Assembly (NCBI RefSeq): GCF_003751605.1
Contig: NZ_RJVJ01000001.1
Location: forward strand, 1,426,001-1,490,000
Length of the DNA stretch: 64,000 nt
Direction of reading: 5' to 3'
Source of the DNA: Kitasatospora cineracea
GTDB lineage: Bacteria; Actinomycetota; Actinomycetes; Streptomycetales; Streptomycetaceae
Shown: positions 36,464 through 48,980 of the stretch, piece after piece
Numbering within the stretch: position 1 is the stretch's first letter
How the letters are laid out: each line of letters begins with the position of its first letter
The notes under the pieces: model-generated
What the model was told of the DNA's origin: nothing
The model's input: only the letters and a program-made list of their open reading frames with translations
The model's database searches: none
Program-made: the position numbers and the translations under genes

Positions 36464-36991
36464 TCAGCCGCGCGAGATGACGACCTGCTGGATCACCACG
36501 TCCTGGACCGGCCGGTCGTACGGCTTGGTGGTGGCGGTGGTCGCGATCGCGTCCACGACCTTCTGGCCGGCCGGGTCGACGACCTCGCCGAAGATGCTGT
36601 GCTTGCGGTTCAGCCAGCTGGTCGGGGCGACCGTGATGAAGAACTGCGAGCCGTTGGTGCCCGGGCCGGCGTTGGCCATGGCCAGCAGGTACGGGCGGTC
36701 GAACGAGAGGTCCGGGTGGAACTCGTCGGCGAACTTGTAGCCCGGGCCGCCGGTGCCGTTGCCCAGCGGGTCGCCGCCCTGGATCATGAAGCCCTCGATG
36801 ACCCGGTGGAAGACCGTGCCGTCGTACAGCGGCTTGGCGGCCAGCTCGCCGGTCTCCGGGTTCTTCCACTCGCGGGTGCCCTCGGCCAGCTCGACGAAGT
36901 TGGCGACGGTCTTCGGCGCGTGGTTCGGGAAGAGCTTGACCACGATGTCACCGTGGTTGGTCTTCAGAGTGGCGGTGAGTTCCTCGGCCAC
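36464..36991 (-). CDS. ppiA: Peptidyl-prolyl cis-trans isomerase, cyclophilin type
   Basis: 175-residue cytoplasmic cyclophilin that accelerates proline isomerisation in folding proteins. Active-site segments are GTVFHRVIEGFMIQGGDP (Phe-His-Arg), LLAMANAGPGTNGSQFFIT (Gln, Phe) and HSIFGEVVD. No signal peptide. The GTG start follows AGGAAGG. Conserved neighbour of the rhomboid gene near oriC. Confidence 0.95.
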   Translation of the reverse strand: MAEELTATLKTNHGDIVVKLFPNHAPKTVANFVELAEGTREWKNPETGELAAKPLYDGTVFHRVIEGFMIQGGDPLGNGTGGPGYKFADEFHPDLSFDRPYLLAMANAGPGTNGSQFFITVAPTSWLNRKHSIFGEVVDPAGQKVVDAIATTATTKPYDRPVQDVVIQQVVISRG

Positions 36992-37157
36992 GGCAGTACC
37001 TTCCTAACTTTTACCTGACTATCCGAGGAATCATCCCACGTGGCCCGCAGACGGCTCAGCCGAAGGTGCCCGGCGGCCGAGCGCGATGCATGATCTCCTA
37101 TCAGGTGGAAAGGTGCATACCGGACAACGCCGGACACCCGCCGAGAAGGAGAAGCCC

Positions 37158-38018
37158 GTGAGCCGTACGGACACCGCGCGTGAGACCGCCGGACGGGCGA
37201 AGGACGCCGTCGCGCCCTACGCCGTCTCCGCCAAGGAGACCGCCCTGCACTACGCGGAGGGGGCCAGGCAGGCCCTCGGCCCGAAGCTGGAGGCACTCGG
37301 CCCGAAGGCCGCGACCGCCAGCGCACAGGCCAAGGCCGGAGCGGGCCAGGCCGCGCAGGCCGCCCGGGTGCAGTACGCCAAGCACGTCGCCCCGCACCTG
37401 GAGCACGCCTTCTCCAGCCTCCCGCCGGAGACCCAGAAGGCCGCCCTCCGGGCCGCCCACCGGGCCCAGGAGGCCGCGCTGGCCGCCAAGCTGTCGGCCG
37501 GCCAGGCCGCCGGGCAGGCCAGGGCCACCGTGCTCCCCAAGGTGGCCGAGACCTTCCAGGCCGCCAAGGACAGCGTCACCCCGATCGCCCAGGAGGCGCA
37601 GACCCGCGGCGCCGCGGCGGTCACCGCCCTGCAGGGCAACGTCAGCGCCGCCGAGATCGGCGCGCTGGCCGCGAAGAACGCCAAGAAGCAGCACCGCAAC
37701 GGCTGGGCCACCGGCCTCGCGGTGGCCGGCACGCTGGCCGTCGGCACCGGCATGCTGGCCTGGCAGTGGTACCGCAAGCAGAACAACCCGGAGTGGCTCA
37801 CCGAGCCCCCGGCCCCGGCCGCCCCGGAACCCGTCGCCCCCGCGGCCCCCTCCGACACCCCGCCCACCCCCGGCAGCGCCGTCGGCGGCCCGGTCGGCGG
37901 GGCCACGGTCAACGGCTCCGTCCCCCGCGAGGAGCCCACCACCGCCCCGCGGCCGGAGGCCGGGCCCGTCGCCGACGACGACCGCCCGAAGCCGCACGAC
38001 CCGCGCAAGCCGCACTGA
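37158..38018 (+). CDS. DUF5324 family protein
   Basis: 286 residues. The first ~190 are Ala/Lys/Gln-rich amphipathic helix (AKDAVAPYAVSAKETALHYAEGARQ...) resembling apolipoprotein-like or phasin-like coils. One transmembrane helix follows at ~195-215 (GLAVAGTLAVGTGMLAWQW), then a Pro/Ala-rich acidic tail. The family is confined to streptomycetes and its function is unknown. The GTG start follows AGAAGGAG. Confidence 0.78.
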   Translation: MSRTDTARETAGRAKDAVAPYAVSAKETALHYAEGARQALGPKLEALGPKAATASAQAKAGAGQAAQAARVQYAKHVAPHLEHAFSSLPPETQKAALRAAHRAQEAALAAKLSAGQAAGQARATVLPKVAETFQAAKDSVTPIAQEAQTRGAAAVTALQGNVSAAEIGALAAKNAKKQHRNGWATGLAVAGTLAVGTGMLAWQWYRKQNNPEWLTEPPAPAAPEPVAPAAPSDTPPTPGSAVGGPVGGATVNGSVPREEPTTAPRPEAGPVADDDRPKPHDPRKPH

Positions 38019-38067
38019 GCCCGTCGGGCCCGGTGCGGAGAACGTGCGGGACCCTTCCGGACATGCG

Positions 38068-38106
38068 AACGGCCCCCGACCTGGTTTCCCCAGGTCGGGG
38101 GCCGTT
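38068..38106. terminator. Bidirectional terminator between the DUF5324 gene and tRNA-Ala
   Basis: A perfect 17-bp stem (38068-38084 with 38090-38106) with a 5-nt loop serves the rightward gene and the leftward tRNA, which ends 10 bp away. Confidence 0.88.
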
Positions 38107-38115
38107 CGGCGACTG

Positions 38116-38188
38116 TGGAGCCTAGGGGAGTCGAACCCCTGACATCTGCCATGCAAAGACAGCGCTCTACCAACTGAGCTAAGGCCCC
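38116..38188 (-). tRNA. tRNA-Ala (anticodon TGC)
   Basis: 73 nt. Acceptor GGGGCCT/AGGCTCC, D-arm AGCTCAGTTGGTAGAGC, anticodon arm CTGTC-TTTGCAT-GGCAG giving TGC, T-arm GGTTCGACT. Discriminator A; CCA not encoded. Confidence 0.97.
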
Positions 38189-38297
38189 GAGCAACGGGGG
38201 ATAGCCTACCCGCTCCCGGGCAGCCGACCACGCGGGTTTCGGACCGGCCGCGGCCCGTGCTCCGCGGGCCGGTCCGAGAAGACTCGACAGTCGGCGC

Positions 38298-38426
38298 TCA
38301 GCGGCCGGCGGGGACCGGGTCGGTCGCCTCGGTCCACAAGTCCTGCTCGGCACGGTCCGCCTGGACCTGACGGTAGACAAAGAAGCCGCCGAGGGCGACC
38401 AGGGCGACCAGGAGAAGCTTCTTCAC
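38298..38426 (-). CDS. DLW-39 family small protein
   Basis: 42 residues starting VKKLLLVALVALGGFFVYRQ, one membrane helix followed by the family-naming Asp-Leu-Trp in AEQDLWTEATDP. A tiny conserved actinobacterial protein next to tRNA-Ala; function unknown. The GTG start has AGGACGAGG upstream. Confidence 0.88.
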   Translation of the reverse strand: MKKLLLVALVALGGFFVYRQVQADRAEQDLWTEATDPVPAGR

Positions 38427-38526
38427 CGCGGGACCTCGTCCTTCTTGCTTGCTTGGATGTAGGAGCACGAACCAGCGGCCAGGGTGCAGACCGCCCTGGG
38501 GCCGATGATACACACCGGTAACCCGT

Positions 38527-38916
38527 TCAAGAGCGGCCCCCGCCACCGCCAACCGACCGATCCGCCACCGGCTTTGACGCCCCAGCATCAGTAGGATCGT
38601 CCGATCGCGGATCCCCGGCGAGGATCACCGCCACTCCGCCCTCCAGATCCACCGTCGAGCGCGGCGGAGCGCCCTCGCCCTCCTCGTCCCGGAGCATCAG
38701 CGTGGTCCTCCGCTGCTCCAGCTCGGCCTGCTTCCCGGCCGCGAACTGGGCGTGCAACTGCTCGAACCCGGTCGCCGAGACCTGCCCCTCCCGGCCCGTC
38801 CCCCGCCAGGGCACCCAGCGGCTCCGGCGCGCCCGCAGCGCGAGCTGGTCCACGAACGCCAGCACCACCAGCGCGCAGACCAGACCCGGCAGGCTCATCC
38901 CCCAGAAGAACCCCAC
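38527..38916 (-). CDS. Small membrane protein, DUF6191-like
   Basis: 129 residues. One N-terminal hydrophobic helix (~7-25, SLPGLVCALVVLAFVDQLAL) is followed by basic RARRSRWVPWRGTGR and a hydrophilic, probably flexible C-terminal half. The name is from memory of a similar streptomycete family at this locus and is tentative. GTG 38916 is used; ATG 38898 is an alternative. It lies 110 bp upstream of the DLW-39 gene on the same strand. Confidence 0.6.
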   Translation of the reverse strand: MGFFWGMSLPGLVCALVVLAFVDQLALRARRSRWVPWRGTGREGQVSATGFEQLHAQFAAGKQAELEQRRTTLMLRDEEGEGAPPRSTVDLEGGVAVILAGDPRSDDPTDAGASKPVADRSVGGGGGRS

Positions 38917-38984
38917 ACCCCGCCAACGCGCCCGGACGCGCCGCCGTTCCCTCCGGCGACGCGTCCGGGCCCTCCCGCCGGCGG

Positions 38985-39908
38985 TTACTTCCGGCGCCGC
39001 CGGCCCCGCAGGCGGGCCACGTCCCGGCGGATCGCCCCGACGTCCTCGACCAGGGCGTCCAGCCGGACGTCCACCACCTCCAACCGCTCCTCCTGCCGAG
39101 CGATCCGCTCACCGATCGCGGTGATCAGCACCCCCTGCGCGTCGAGCCGCCGTTCCACCGACCCGACCGACACCGCCAGCCCCGAGACCAGCCCCGGCAG
39201 GTCCTCCGCGGTGAACACGAAGTCCGGCTCCTCCGCGTACGGCGGCACCACCGGCTCGTACTCCCCCACCCGGTACGGCCCGAACGGCTCCAGCCCGTCG
39301 ATCCGCCGCCGCCAGGCCTCCACCCCCGGATCCCGCCGACCCGCCTCGTGCTCGTCCCACCGCAGCTCGCTCCACCGCCGCCACGGCCGCGCCCGGAACG
39401 TGTGCACCACCGGCGGTTCCACCACCGGCCGCGCCGCCGCCTCCACCGCGTCCAGCAACCGGCCCCGCACCTGCCGGGCCACCTCGCTGTCCCGCAGCAG
39501 CATCGCCACGTTCAGGACCGCCCGCCGGGAGTAGAGGGCGACGCCGTTGCCACCGCCCTGGGGACGGCCGTAGGAGTTATCCACAGGCGGGGTGGGACCG
39601 TAGGGGGCTCCATCACCTCCTTCGGTACCGCTGACCTGCCAGACCTTCATTTTGAAGGTCTGGTTCTCGGGGTTATCCACAGGCTTGAGAACGGTGAACC
39701 CGTTGCTCTTCAACTCCTCGCGGTGACGCCGGAGCAAGTTGTAGATGACCTTCTCGCCGACCTCGAAGTAGTCCGCCACCATCCGCGTGGTGACGTACAG
39801 CCCGTCGGGCAGCAGGACGAGGGCCTTGACCTCGTCGAGGACTTCGGTGCGCTCGCACAGGCCGCTTCGGAGCGTCCTGGATTCGAGCAGCGCGGCTTCC
39901 ATGGACAT
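38985..39908 (-). CDS. Phage antirepressor/KilA-type DNA-binding-like protein
   Basis: 307 residues. N-terminal ~30-75 resembles a winged-helix or Rha/ORF6N-type DNA-binding region (VTTRMVADYFEVGEKVIYNLLRRHREEL); ~130-160 (ALYSRRAVLNVAMLLRDSEVARQVR) matches the pattern seen in phage antirepressor and KilA-C-like proteins; the C-terminus (~255-307) is a coiled coil rich in Arg. Two perfect DnaA boxes lie within the coding sequence (39577-39585 and 39673-39681). It sits between two tRNA genes. Not obviously prophage-linked: no other phage genes are near. ATG start with GAGG upstream. Confidence 0.55.
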   Translation of the reverse strand: MSMEAALLESRTLRSGLCERTEVLDEVKALVLLPDGLYVTTRMVADYFEVGEKVIYNLLRRHREELKSNGFTVLKPVDNPENQTFKMKVWQVSGTEGGDGAPYGPTPPVDNSYGRPQGGGNGVALYSRRAVLNVAMLLRDSEVARQVRGRLLDAVEAAARPVVEPPVVHTFRARPWRRWSELRWDEHEAGRRDPGVEAWRRRIDGLEPFGPYRVGEYEPVVPPYAEEPDFVFTAEDLPGLVSGLAVSVGSVERRLDAQGVLITAIGERIARQEERLEVVDVRLDALVEDVGAIRRDVARLRGRRRRK

Positions 39909-39918
39909 GGGAGTGCCT

Positions 39919-40091
39919 CACAGGGTGAATGAAGACATGACGTGGGAACCGCCCGGGAGCCCGGGGCGGGCGGGGCCGGATCATCCGCCGGCCGGAGCAG
40001 AGGTCGCGTTACGTCCCACGTCACCCAATGGCCGGTTCTGTCGCCCGGCTATCCCCGACTTCACATCAGTTTCGAGTCAGCTCACCCTGTG
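39919..40091. promoter_or_regulatory. Nested inverted repeats upstream of the antirepressor-like gene
   Basis: The outer pair CACAGGGTGA (39919-39928) / TCACCCTGTG (40082-40091) encloses the inner pair TGACGTGGGA (39938-39947) / TCCCACGTCA (40014-40023). All arms are perfect 10-mers in the ~285-bp gap between this gene and tRNA-Ile. Likely operators. Confidence 0.5.
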
Positions 40092-40153
40092 TTGCCTCTG
40101 CGCACCGGGCCCAACGAGCGGGCGGGCCGGAGGTTACGGGGCGGAACACGTCG

Positions 40154-40184
40154 AAGGCCCCGATCACCAGGTGATCGGGGCCTT
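40154..40184 (-). terminator. Terminator after tRNA-Ile
   Basis: A 15-bp perfect stem (40154-40168 with 40170-40184) with essentially no loop base beyond one A, ending 9 bp from the tRNA 3' end. Confidence 0.85.
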
Positions 40185-40192
40185 CGCGCCGG

Positions 40193-40266
40193 TGGGCCTA
40201 ACAGGACTTGAACCTGTGGCCTCTTCCTTATCAGGGAAGCGCTCTAACCGTCTGAGCTATAGGCCC
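40193..40266 (-). tRNA. tRNA-Ile (anticodon GAT)
   Basis: 74 nt. Acceptor GGGCCTA/TAGGCCC, D-arm AGCTCAGACGGTTAGAGC, anticodon arm CTTCC-CTGATAA-GGAAG giving GAT, T-arm GGTTCAAGT. Followed by a terminator. Confidence 0.97.
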
Positions 40267-40282
40267 TTGCCGCACTGAAAGA

Positions 40283-41656
40283 TTAGCGGACCGACGGCCG
40301 ATCTCCCAAATCCGTATCCCGGGCCGCCTCCGGACGGTGCTGCTCAGCGGCCTCGGCGAGCCACTGCGGGCGGGTCGGGGGGAGGCCGGAGGCGCCCGCG
40401 GGGGTGGGGCGGACGGCGAGGACCTGGTTGATGCCGATGTGGTTCTGCTCGAAGGAGACGGCGGAGGCGGCCATGTAGAGGCGCCAGACCCGGGCCCGGC
40501 CGCGGCCGACCAGGGCGACGGCCTCCGGCCAGTGCGCCTCCAGGTTGGCGACCCACTCGCGCAGGGTGCGGCCGTAGTGCTCGCGCAGGGCCTCGACGTC
40601 GCGGACCTCGAAGCCGGCCTGCTCCAGCCGGGAGACCGTGGTGCCGACGGGGGAGAGCTCGCCGTCGGGGAAGACGTAGCGGTCGATGAAGGGGGAGAGC
40701 CGGTAGACCTCGCCGGGGGGCAGCGGGCGGCGGGCGATCTGGTGGTTGAGCAGGCGGCCGCCGGGAGCCAGCAGGTCGTACAGGTGGCGGGCGTAGACCA
40801 GGTACTGGGCCGAGCCGACGTGCTCGGCCATGCCGACGCTGGAGACGGCGTCGAAGGGGCCGTCGGGGATCTCCCGGTAGTCCTGGAGCCGGATGTCGAT
40901 CCGGTCGGCGAGACCGGCCTCCGCGGCCCGCTGCCGGGCCAGTGCGACCTGCTCGGTGGAGATGGAGACGCCGACCGCCTCGACGCCGTAGTGGCGGGCG
41001 GCGTGCAGGACCAGGGAGCCCCAGCCGCAGCCGACGTCCAGCAGGCGCATGCCGGGGCGCAGGCCGAGCTTGCGGCAGATCAGGTCGAGCTTGGCGGCCT
41101 GGGCGTCCTCCAGGCTCTTGGCGGCGGGCTCCCAGTAGGCGCACGAGTAGACCATGCTGGAGCCGAGGACGAGCCGGTAGAAGTCGTTGCCGACGTCGTA
41201 GTGGTGGCTGATCGCGGCGCGGTCCCGGCGGCGGCTGTGCAGTCGGCCGCGGCGGTTCCCGACCTCCTCGGGCGGGGGCACCGGGTTCGGGCCGACGACG
41301 CCCTGCCGCAGGGCGGTGGCGAGCAGCCGGCGGCCGGGAGCGCCGAGGTACTGGCGGGGGCCGAGCCGCGGACGGGGGGCGTTCGGGTCCTCGGCGAAGG
41401 AGGCGACGGCGGCCAGCACCTCGTACAGGTCGGTGTCGGGGGCGAGTTCGAGGTCCCCGGCGACGTAGGCGCGGGCCAGGCCGAGCTCGCCGGGGGCCCA
41501 GAGCAGGCGGCGCAGGGCGCGGCGGTTGCGCAGGACGACGGTGGGAGCGCCGGCGGGGCCGGCCTCGGAGCCGTCCCGGGCGCGGATCCGCAGGGGGATC
41601 GGGCGCCCGATCAATCCTTCGACCGCGCCGACCAGTTGCTGTGCGTGCTGCGCCAT
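40283..41656 (-). CDS. Cyclopropane-fatty-acyl-phospholipid synthase-like methyltransferase
   Basis: 457-residue SAM-dependent enzyme of the CFA synthase/mycolic acid cyclopropanase family, acting on unsaturated acyl chains of membrane phospholipids. The N-terminal lipid-binding domain (~1-140) is followed by AISHHYDVGNDFYRLVLG (family hallmark), YSCAYWEPAAKSLEDAQ, the SAM-binding LLDVGCGWGSLVLHAARHYG, and a C-terminal FEQNHIGINQVLAV. ATG start with GGAAGG. It ends 17 bp from tRNA-Ile on the same strand. Confidence 0.92.
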   Translation of the reverse strand: MAQHAQQLVGAVEGLIGRPIPLRIRARDGSEAGPAGAPTVVLRNRRALRRLLWAPGELGLARAYVAGDLELAPDTDLYEVLAAVASFAEDPNAPRPRLGPRQYLGAPGRRLLATALRQGVVGPNPVPPPEEVGNRRGRLHSRRRDRAAISHHYDVGNDFYRLVLGSSMVYSCAYWEPAAKSLEDAQAAKLDLICRKLGLRPGMRLLDVGCGWGSLVLHAARHYGVEAVGVSISTEQVALARQRAAEAGLADRIDIRLQDYREIPDGPFDAVSSVGMAEHVGSAQYLVYARHLYDLLAPGGRLLNHQIARRPLPPGEVYRLSPFIDRYVFPDGELSPVGTTVSRLEQAGFEVRDVEALREHYGRTLREWVANLEAHWPEAVALVGRGRARVWRLYMAASAVSFEQNHIGINQVLAVRPTPAGASGLPPTRPQWLAEAAEQHRPEAARDTDLGDRPSVR

Positions 41657-41819
41657 GACGGACCTTCCGACCAGTCGTATCCCGTCCGGGACGCCCGGTG
41701 ACCGCCGGAAGCGGCCGGGCGGCCCGCTGACCGTTCCCGTTCTTCCATCTGTGCACTGCGGGCCGGACCGCCAATCCCGGCGTGCCGGGCGGTCACCCGA
41801 TTGCGCCGGGGACGGCGAA

Positions 41820-41852
41820 GGGCCCCGGAAGCTTCAACAGCCTCCGGGGCCC
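41820..41852 (-). terminator. Terminator after the DUF3566 gene
   Basis: GGGCCCCGGA (41820-41829) pairs with TCCGGGGCCC (41843-41852), 28 bp past the DUF3566 stop. Confidence 0.75.
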
Positions 41853-41879
41853 CGGGAATTCCGCTTTGCTGACGCCGGG

Positions 41880-42518
41880 TCAGTCCTCTTCGGCGAGGGT
41901 CAGCTCGATGCCGCCGGTGAAGCCCGCCGCGGAGTTGTAGATGAACGCGGCGAGGGTGGCCAGGGCGGTCATCAGGACGATGTCGACCAGCGCGATCAGG
42001 ACGGTGAAGAGCATCACCTTGCCGAACCCGATGTAGTCCATCAGGTTGAAGGCGCTGGAGCTGTCGGAGCCGCTGCCGGTGACGTCCTTCAGGGTGCCGC
42101 TCAGCGAGGAGAAGACGCCGAGGCCGTCGAGGGTCATCCAGAGCACCGCGGCGGCCACGATGATGATCACGCCGATGGCCAGCGAGAGCAGGAAGCTGAC
42201 CTTCATCACCGACCACGGGTCGGCCTTGGTGATCCGCAGCCGGGCCTTGCGGGTCCGGCCGGTGCCGCCACCGCCGGCGGACGGGCCGGGGCGGCGGGAC
42301 TGGCCGCCGGACTGCCCGGGGGTGCCGGGGACGCGGGTGCCGCGCGGCGGGGTGGGCTGGCCCTTGACGTAGGTGGTGGGCTGGGAGAAGCCGCCGCCCG
42401 CGGTGGGCGGGGCGCTCGGCGGGGGCGGGGTCTGGCCCCCGTAGGACTGCTGGGCGGTTCCGCCCGGCCCGCCCGCCAGGCCGCCCGTGGCACCTCCAGC
42501 ACCCGTGGCTCCGCTCAC
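41880..42518 (-). CDS. DUF3566 transmembrane protein
   Basis: 212 residues. A Gly/Pro/Gln-rich cytoplasmic N-tail (~1-85) precedes the conserved KARLRITKADPWSVMK, then two membrane helices (~107-130 and ~170-195). The gene follows gyrA in most actinobacteria; function unknown. The GTG start follows GGGAGGA. Confidence 0.9.
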   Translation of the reverse strand: MSGATGAGGATGGLAGGPGGTAQQSYGGQTPPPPSAPPTAGGGFSQPTTYVKGQPTPPRGTRVPGTPGQSGGQSRRPGPSAGGGGTGRTRKARLRITKADPWSVMKVSFLLSLAIGVIIIVAAAVLWMTLDGLGVFSSLSGTLKDVTGSGSDSSSAFNLMDYIGFGKVMLFTVLIALVDIVLMTALATLAAFIYNSAAGFTGGIELTLAEED

Positions 42519-42609
42519 CGTGGTCCTCCCGAACCGTCCGCCAGGGCGATCGCACCGTCCTGGTCCGTGTTGTGCTCCTGCACCGCGGGCCCCGGTGGCC
42601 CGCGGTCAG

Positions 42610-42652
42610 CCGTGGTGCCCGCCCCGCCGGTGCGGCGGGGCGGGCACCACGG
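42610..42652 (-). terminator. Terminator after gyrA
   Basis: A perfect 19-bp GC-rich stem (42610-42628 with 42634-42652) with a 5-nt loop lies 15 bp past the gyrA stop, separating gyrBA from the DUF3566 gene. Confidence 0.85.
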
Positions 42653-42666
42653 TGCGCGTCCGTGCG

Positions 42667-45267
<2,601 letters not shown>

Positions 45268-45305
45268 TGGTGGTCAGTTTCCTTTCAACGATCCTTGACG
45301 GGACG

Positions 45306-47411
<2,106 letters not shown>

Positions 47412-47480
47412 CTACCGGTACGACCGACAGAGAGGGGCGTTTGGCAGCCCCTGAGGGCAGATGTGCCGCCCTGAATCCCC

Positions 47481-47496
47481 TCGGGACATGTCCCGA
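47481..47496. promoter_or_regulatory. 16-bp perfect palindrome upstream of gyrB
   Basis: TCGGGACATGTCCCGA lies in the ~275-bp gap between the DUF721 stop and the gyrB start, about 185 bp before gyrB. A TAGACT -10-like hexamer is on the - strand at 47409-47414. The palindrome is a candidate operator or short hairpin; the remaining gap shows nothing else. Confidence 0.45.
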
Positions 47497-47571
47497 TACT
47501 CGCAAGGGGGGCTCAGAGCGCCTGGTAGGGCTGCCAGCGATTCCGGAAGATCGCGGTCCGGTCCACCGGGC

Positions 47572-48084
47572 TCAGCCCCAGGTGTCGCCCGGCCCCTTGC
47601 TCCCGGGGGCCCGCAGCCGCCCGTAGCCGCGCACCGGGGCGTCCGGCCCCAGCACCTTGATCACCCGGACCGTCCCGTGCCCCAGCTCGTGGTTCAGCCG
47701 GGCCACCAACTGTCGCGCCAGCAGCCGGAGTTGAGTCGCCCACGCGGTGGAGTCGCACTGCACGGTGAGCACCGCGTCGGCCTCCGTGTACGACTTGGGC
47801 TCGCAGTGCGCGGAGATGTCCGGACCGACGATCTGCGACCAGCGGCCCATCACCCCGCCGACCGCGGCCGGCGCCTCCCAGCCCCGCTCGGTGATCAGCC
47901 GGTTCAGCGCGGCCCCCAGCGGCACCGGGTCCCGGCCGTCCGCCCGGGCGCCGCTGCGCAGCCCGGTCCGCTTGGCCTCCCGCCGCTCGCGGACCTGCTC
48001 GCCGCGCTGCCTGGCCTGCTCCTTGGCCGCGCGCAGCGCGACCCGGGCCAGGTCCACGCCCGAAAGCCCCGGCTCCTCGGACAC
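47572..48084 (-). CDS. DUF721 domain-containing protein (RecF neighbour)
   Basis: 170 residues. A basic, helical N-terminus (EQARQRGEQVRERREAKR) and a DUF721 (DciA-like) domain at ~60-160 (LITERGWEAPAAVGGVMGRW, TVQCDSTAWATQLRLLARQL). DciA proteins load replicative helicase DnaB in bacteria lacking DnaC, and actinobacterial DUF721 proteins between recF and gyrB are homologous, so a helicase-loading role is inferred. The GTG start follows GGGAGGGGAG. Unusually, recF is not adjacent: ~11.5 kb separates them. Confidence 0.88.
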   Translation of the reverse strand: MSEEPGLSGVDLARVALRAAKEQARQRGEQVRERREAKRTGLRSGARADGRDPVPLGAALNRLITERGWEAPAAVGGVMGRWSQIVGPDISAHCEPKSYTEADAVLTVQCDSTAWATQLRLLARQLVARLNHELGHGTVRVIKVLGPDAPVRGYGRLRAPGSKGPGDTWG

Positions 48085-48138
48085 GGCGCGCTCCCCTCCC
48101 TACCGGTGGACGACGGTGAGTCGTCCAGGGTACGGGTA

Positions 48139-48164
48139 CGCCCCTCCGGAGGACCGGAGGGGCG
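48139..48164 (-). terminator. Terminator at the end of the biosynthetic operon
   Basis: A perfect 11-bp stem (48139-48149 with 48154-48164) with AGGA loop lies 7 bp past the methyltransferase stop and 55 bp before the DUF721 start. A smaller GGACGAC/GTCGTCC hairpin follows at 48108-48126. Confidence 0.8.
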
Positions 48165-48170
48165 CGGGAC

Positions 48171-48938
48171 TCACAGCTCCAGGAGCGGGCCCTCCTCGCG
48201 CCGGAACAGACCGCCCAGCAGGAACGGGGGACCGTAGTAGGGGGAGTCGGCCGGCTGCTCGCGCAGCGCGCGCACCTCGACCTCGGTGAGGCCCCCGAAG
48301 ATCCAGCGCAGGTCCTGGGGCGTGTAGGCCAGGCCGCCGTACAGCTTGCCCTCCCGGTACAGCTTGGCGTCCGGGACGGGCGATCCGGAGCCCGGCGCCC
48401 AGGCCGCGAAGGCGGCGAGCACCAGGTGGCCGCCGACCGCGAGCACCCGGTCCAGCATCCGGAGGTAGCTGATCCGGCGGTGCGGCGGCAGGTGGTGGAA
48501 GAAACCGGAGTCGACCACCAGGTCGTAGGGGCCGGCCAGTTCGTCCCGGGTCAGCCGGAACGCGTCGCCGCAGTGCAGGCCGACCTCGGCCGCCGCCTCG
48601 CGGGCCCGGTCGCCGGTCCAGGCGATCGCGTCGGGGGAGAGGTCGACGGCGTCCACCCGGAAGCCCCGGGACGCCAGGAAGACCGCGTTCCGGCCGGGCC
48701 CGCAGCCGAGGTCGAGGACGCGTCCGGGCGCGAGCAGACCCGACTCCACGTACTGCGCCAGGTGCTCGTCCGGCTTGTTGACGAAGAACGGCACCGGGCG
48801 GTCCCGGTCGGCGTAGTACTGGTCCCAGAAATCGGCCCCGCCCGCCGGGGTCCACCGGTCGGCCGTGACGGGGAACAGTCCGTCCAGGAGGTCCAGCACG
48901 TCGTCCACGGTGCGGACGTATCGGGAAACAGGGCGCAT
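48171..48938 (-). CDS. Class I SAM-dependent methyltransferase of the island
   Basis: 255 residues (from ATG 48938; GTG 48962 is the alternative, neither with a clear ribosome site). Rossmann-fold methyltransferase with motif I VLDLGCGPGRNAVFLASRG (~75-93), acidic motif II VDAVDLSPDAI, and post-motif VVDSGFFHHLPP. The N-terminal segment FWDQYYADRDRPVPFF is typical of small-molecule or thiol/peptide tailoring enzymes. Last gene of the operon, 42 bp after the radical SAM gene. Substrate unknown; O-, N- or S-methylation of the product is the obvious guess. Confidence 0.85.
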   Translation of the reverse strand: MRPVSRYVRTVDDVLDLLDGLFPVTADRWTPAGGADFWDQYYADRDRPVPFFVNKPDEHLAQYVESGLLAPGRVLDLGCGPGRNAVFLASRGFRVDAVDLSPDAIAWTGDRAREAAAEVGLHCGDAFRLTRDELAGPYDLVVDSGFFHHLPPHRRISYLRMLDRVLAVGGHLVLAAFAAWAPGSGSPVPDAKLYREGKLYGGLAYTPQDLRWIFGGLTEVEVRALREQPADSPYYGPPFLLGGLFRREEGPLLEL

Positions 48939-48980
48939 GTCAGAACCAATCTCGGGTGGCACCGCGGGACGTTTCGGGGG

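Noticed and set aside
38116..40266. Integrated phage or ICE between tRNA-Ala and tRNA-Ile
   Set aside because: Only one antirepressor-like gene is present; no integrase, no duplicated tRNA 3' end and the flanking small genes are conserved neighbours of these tRNAs.
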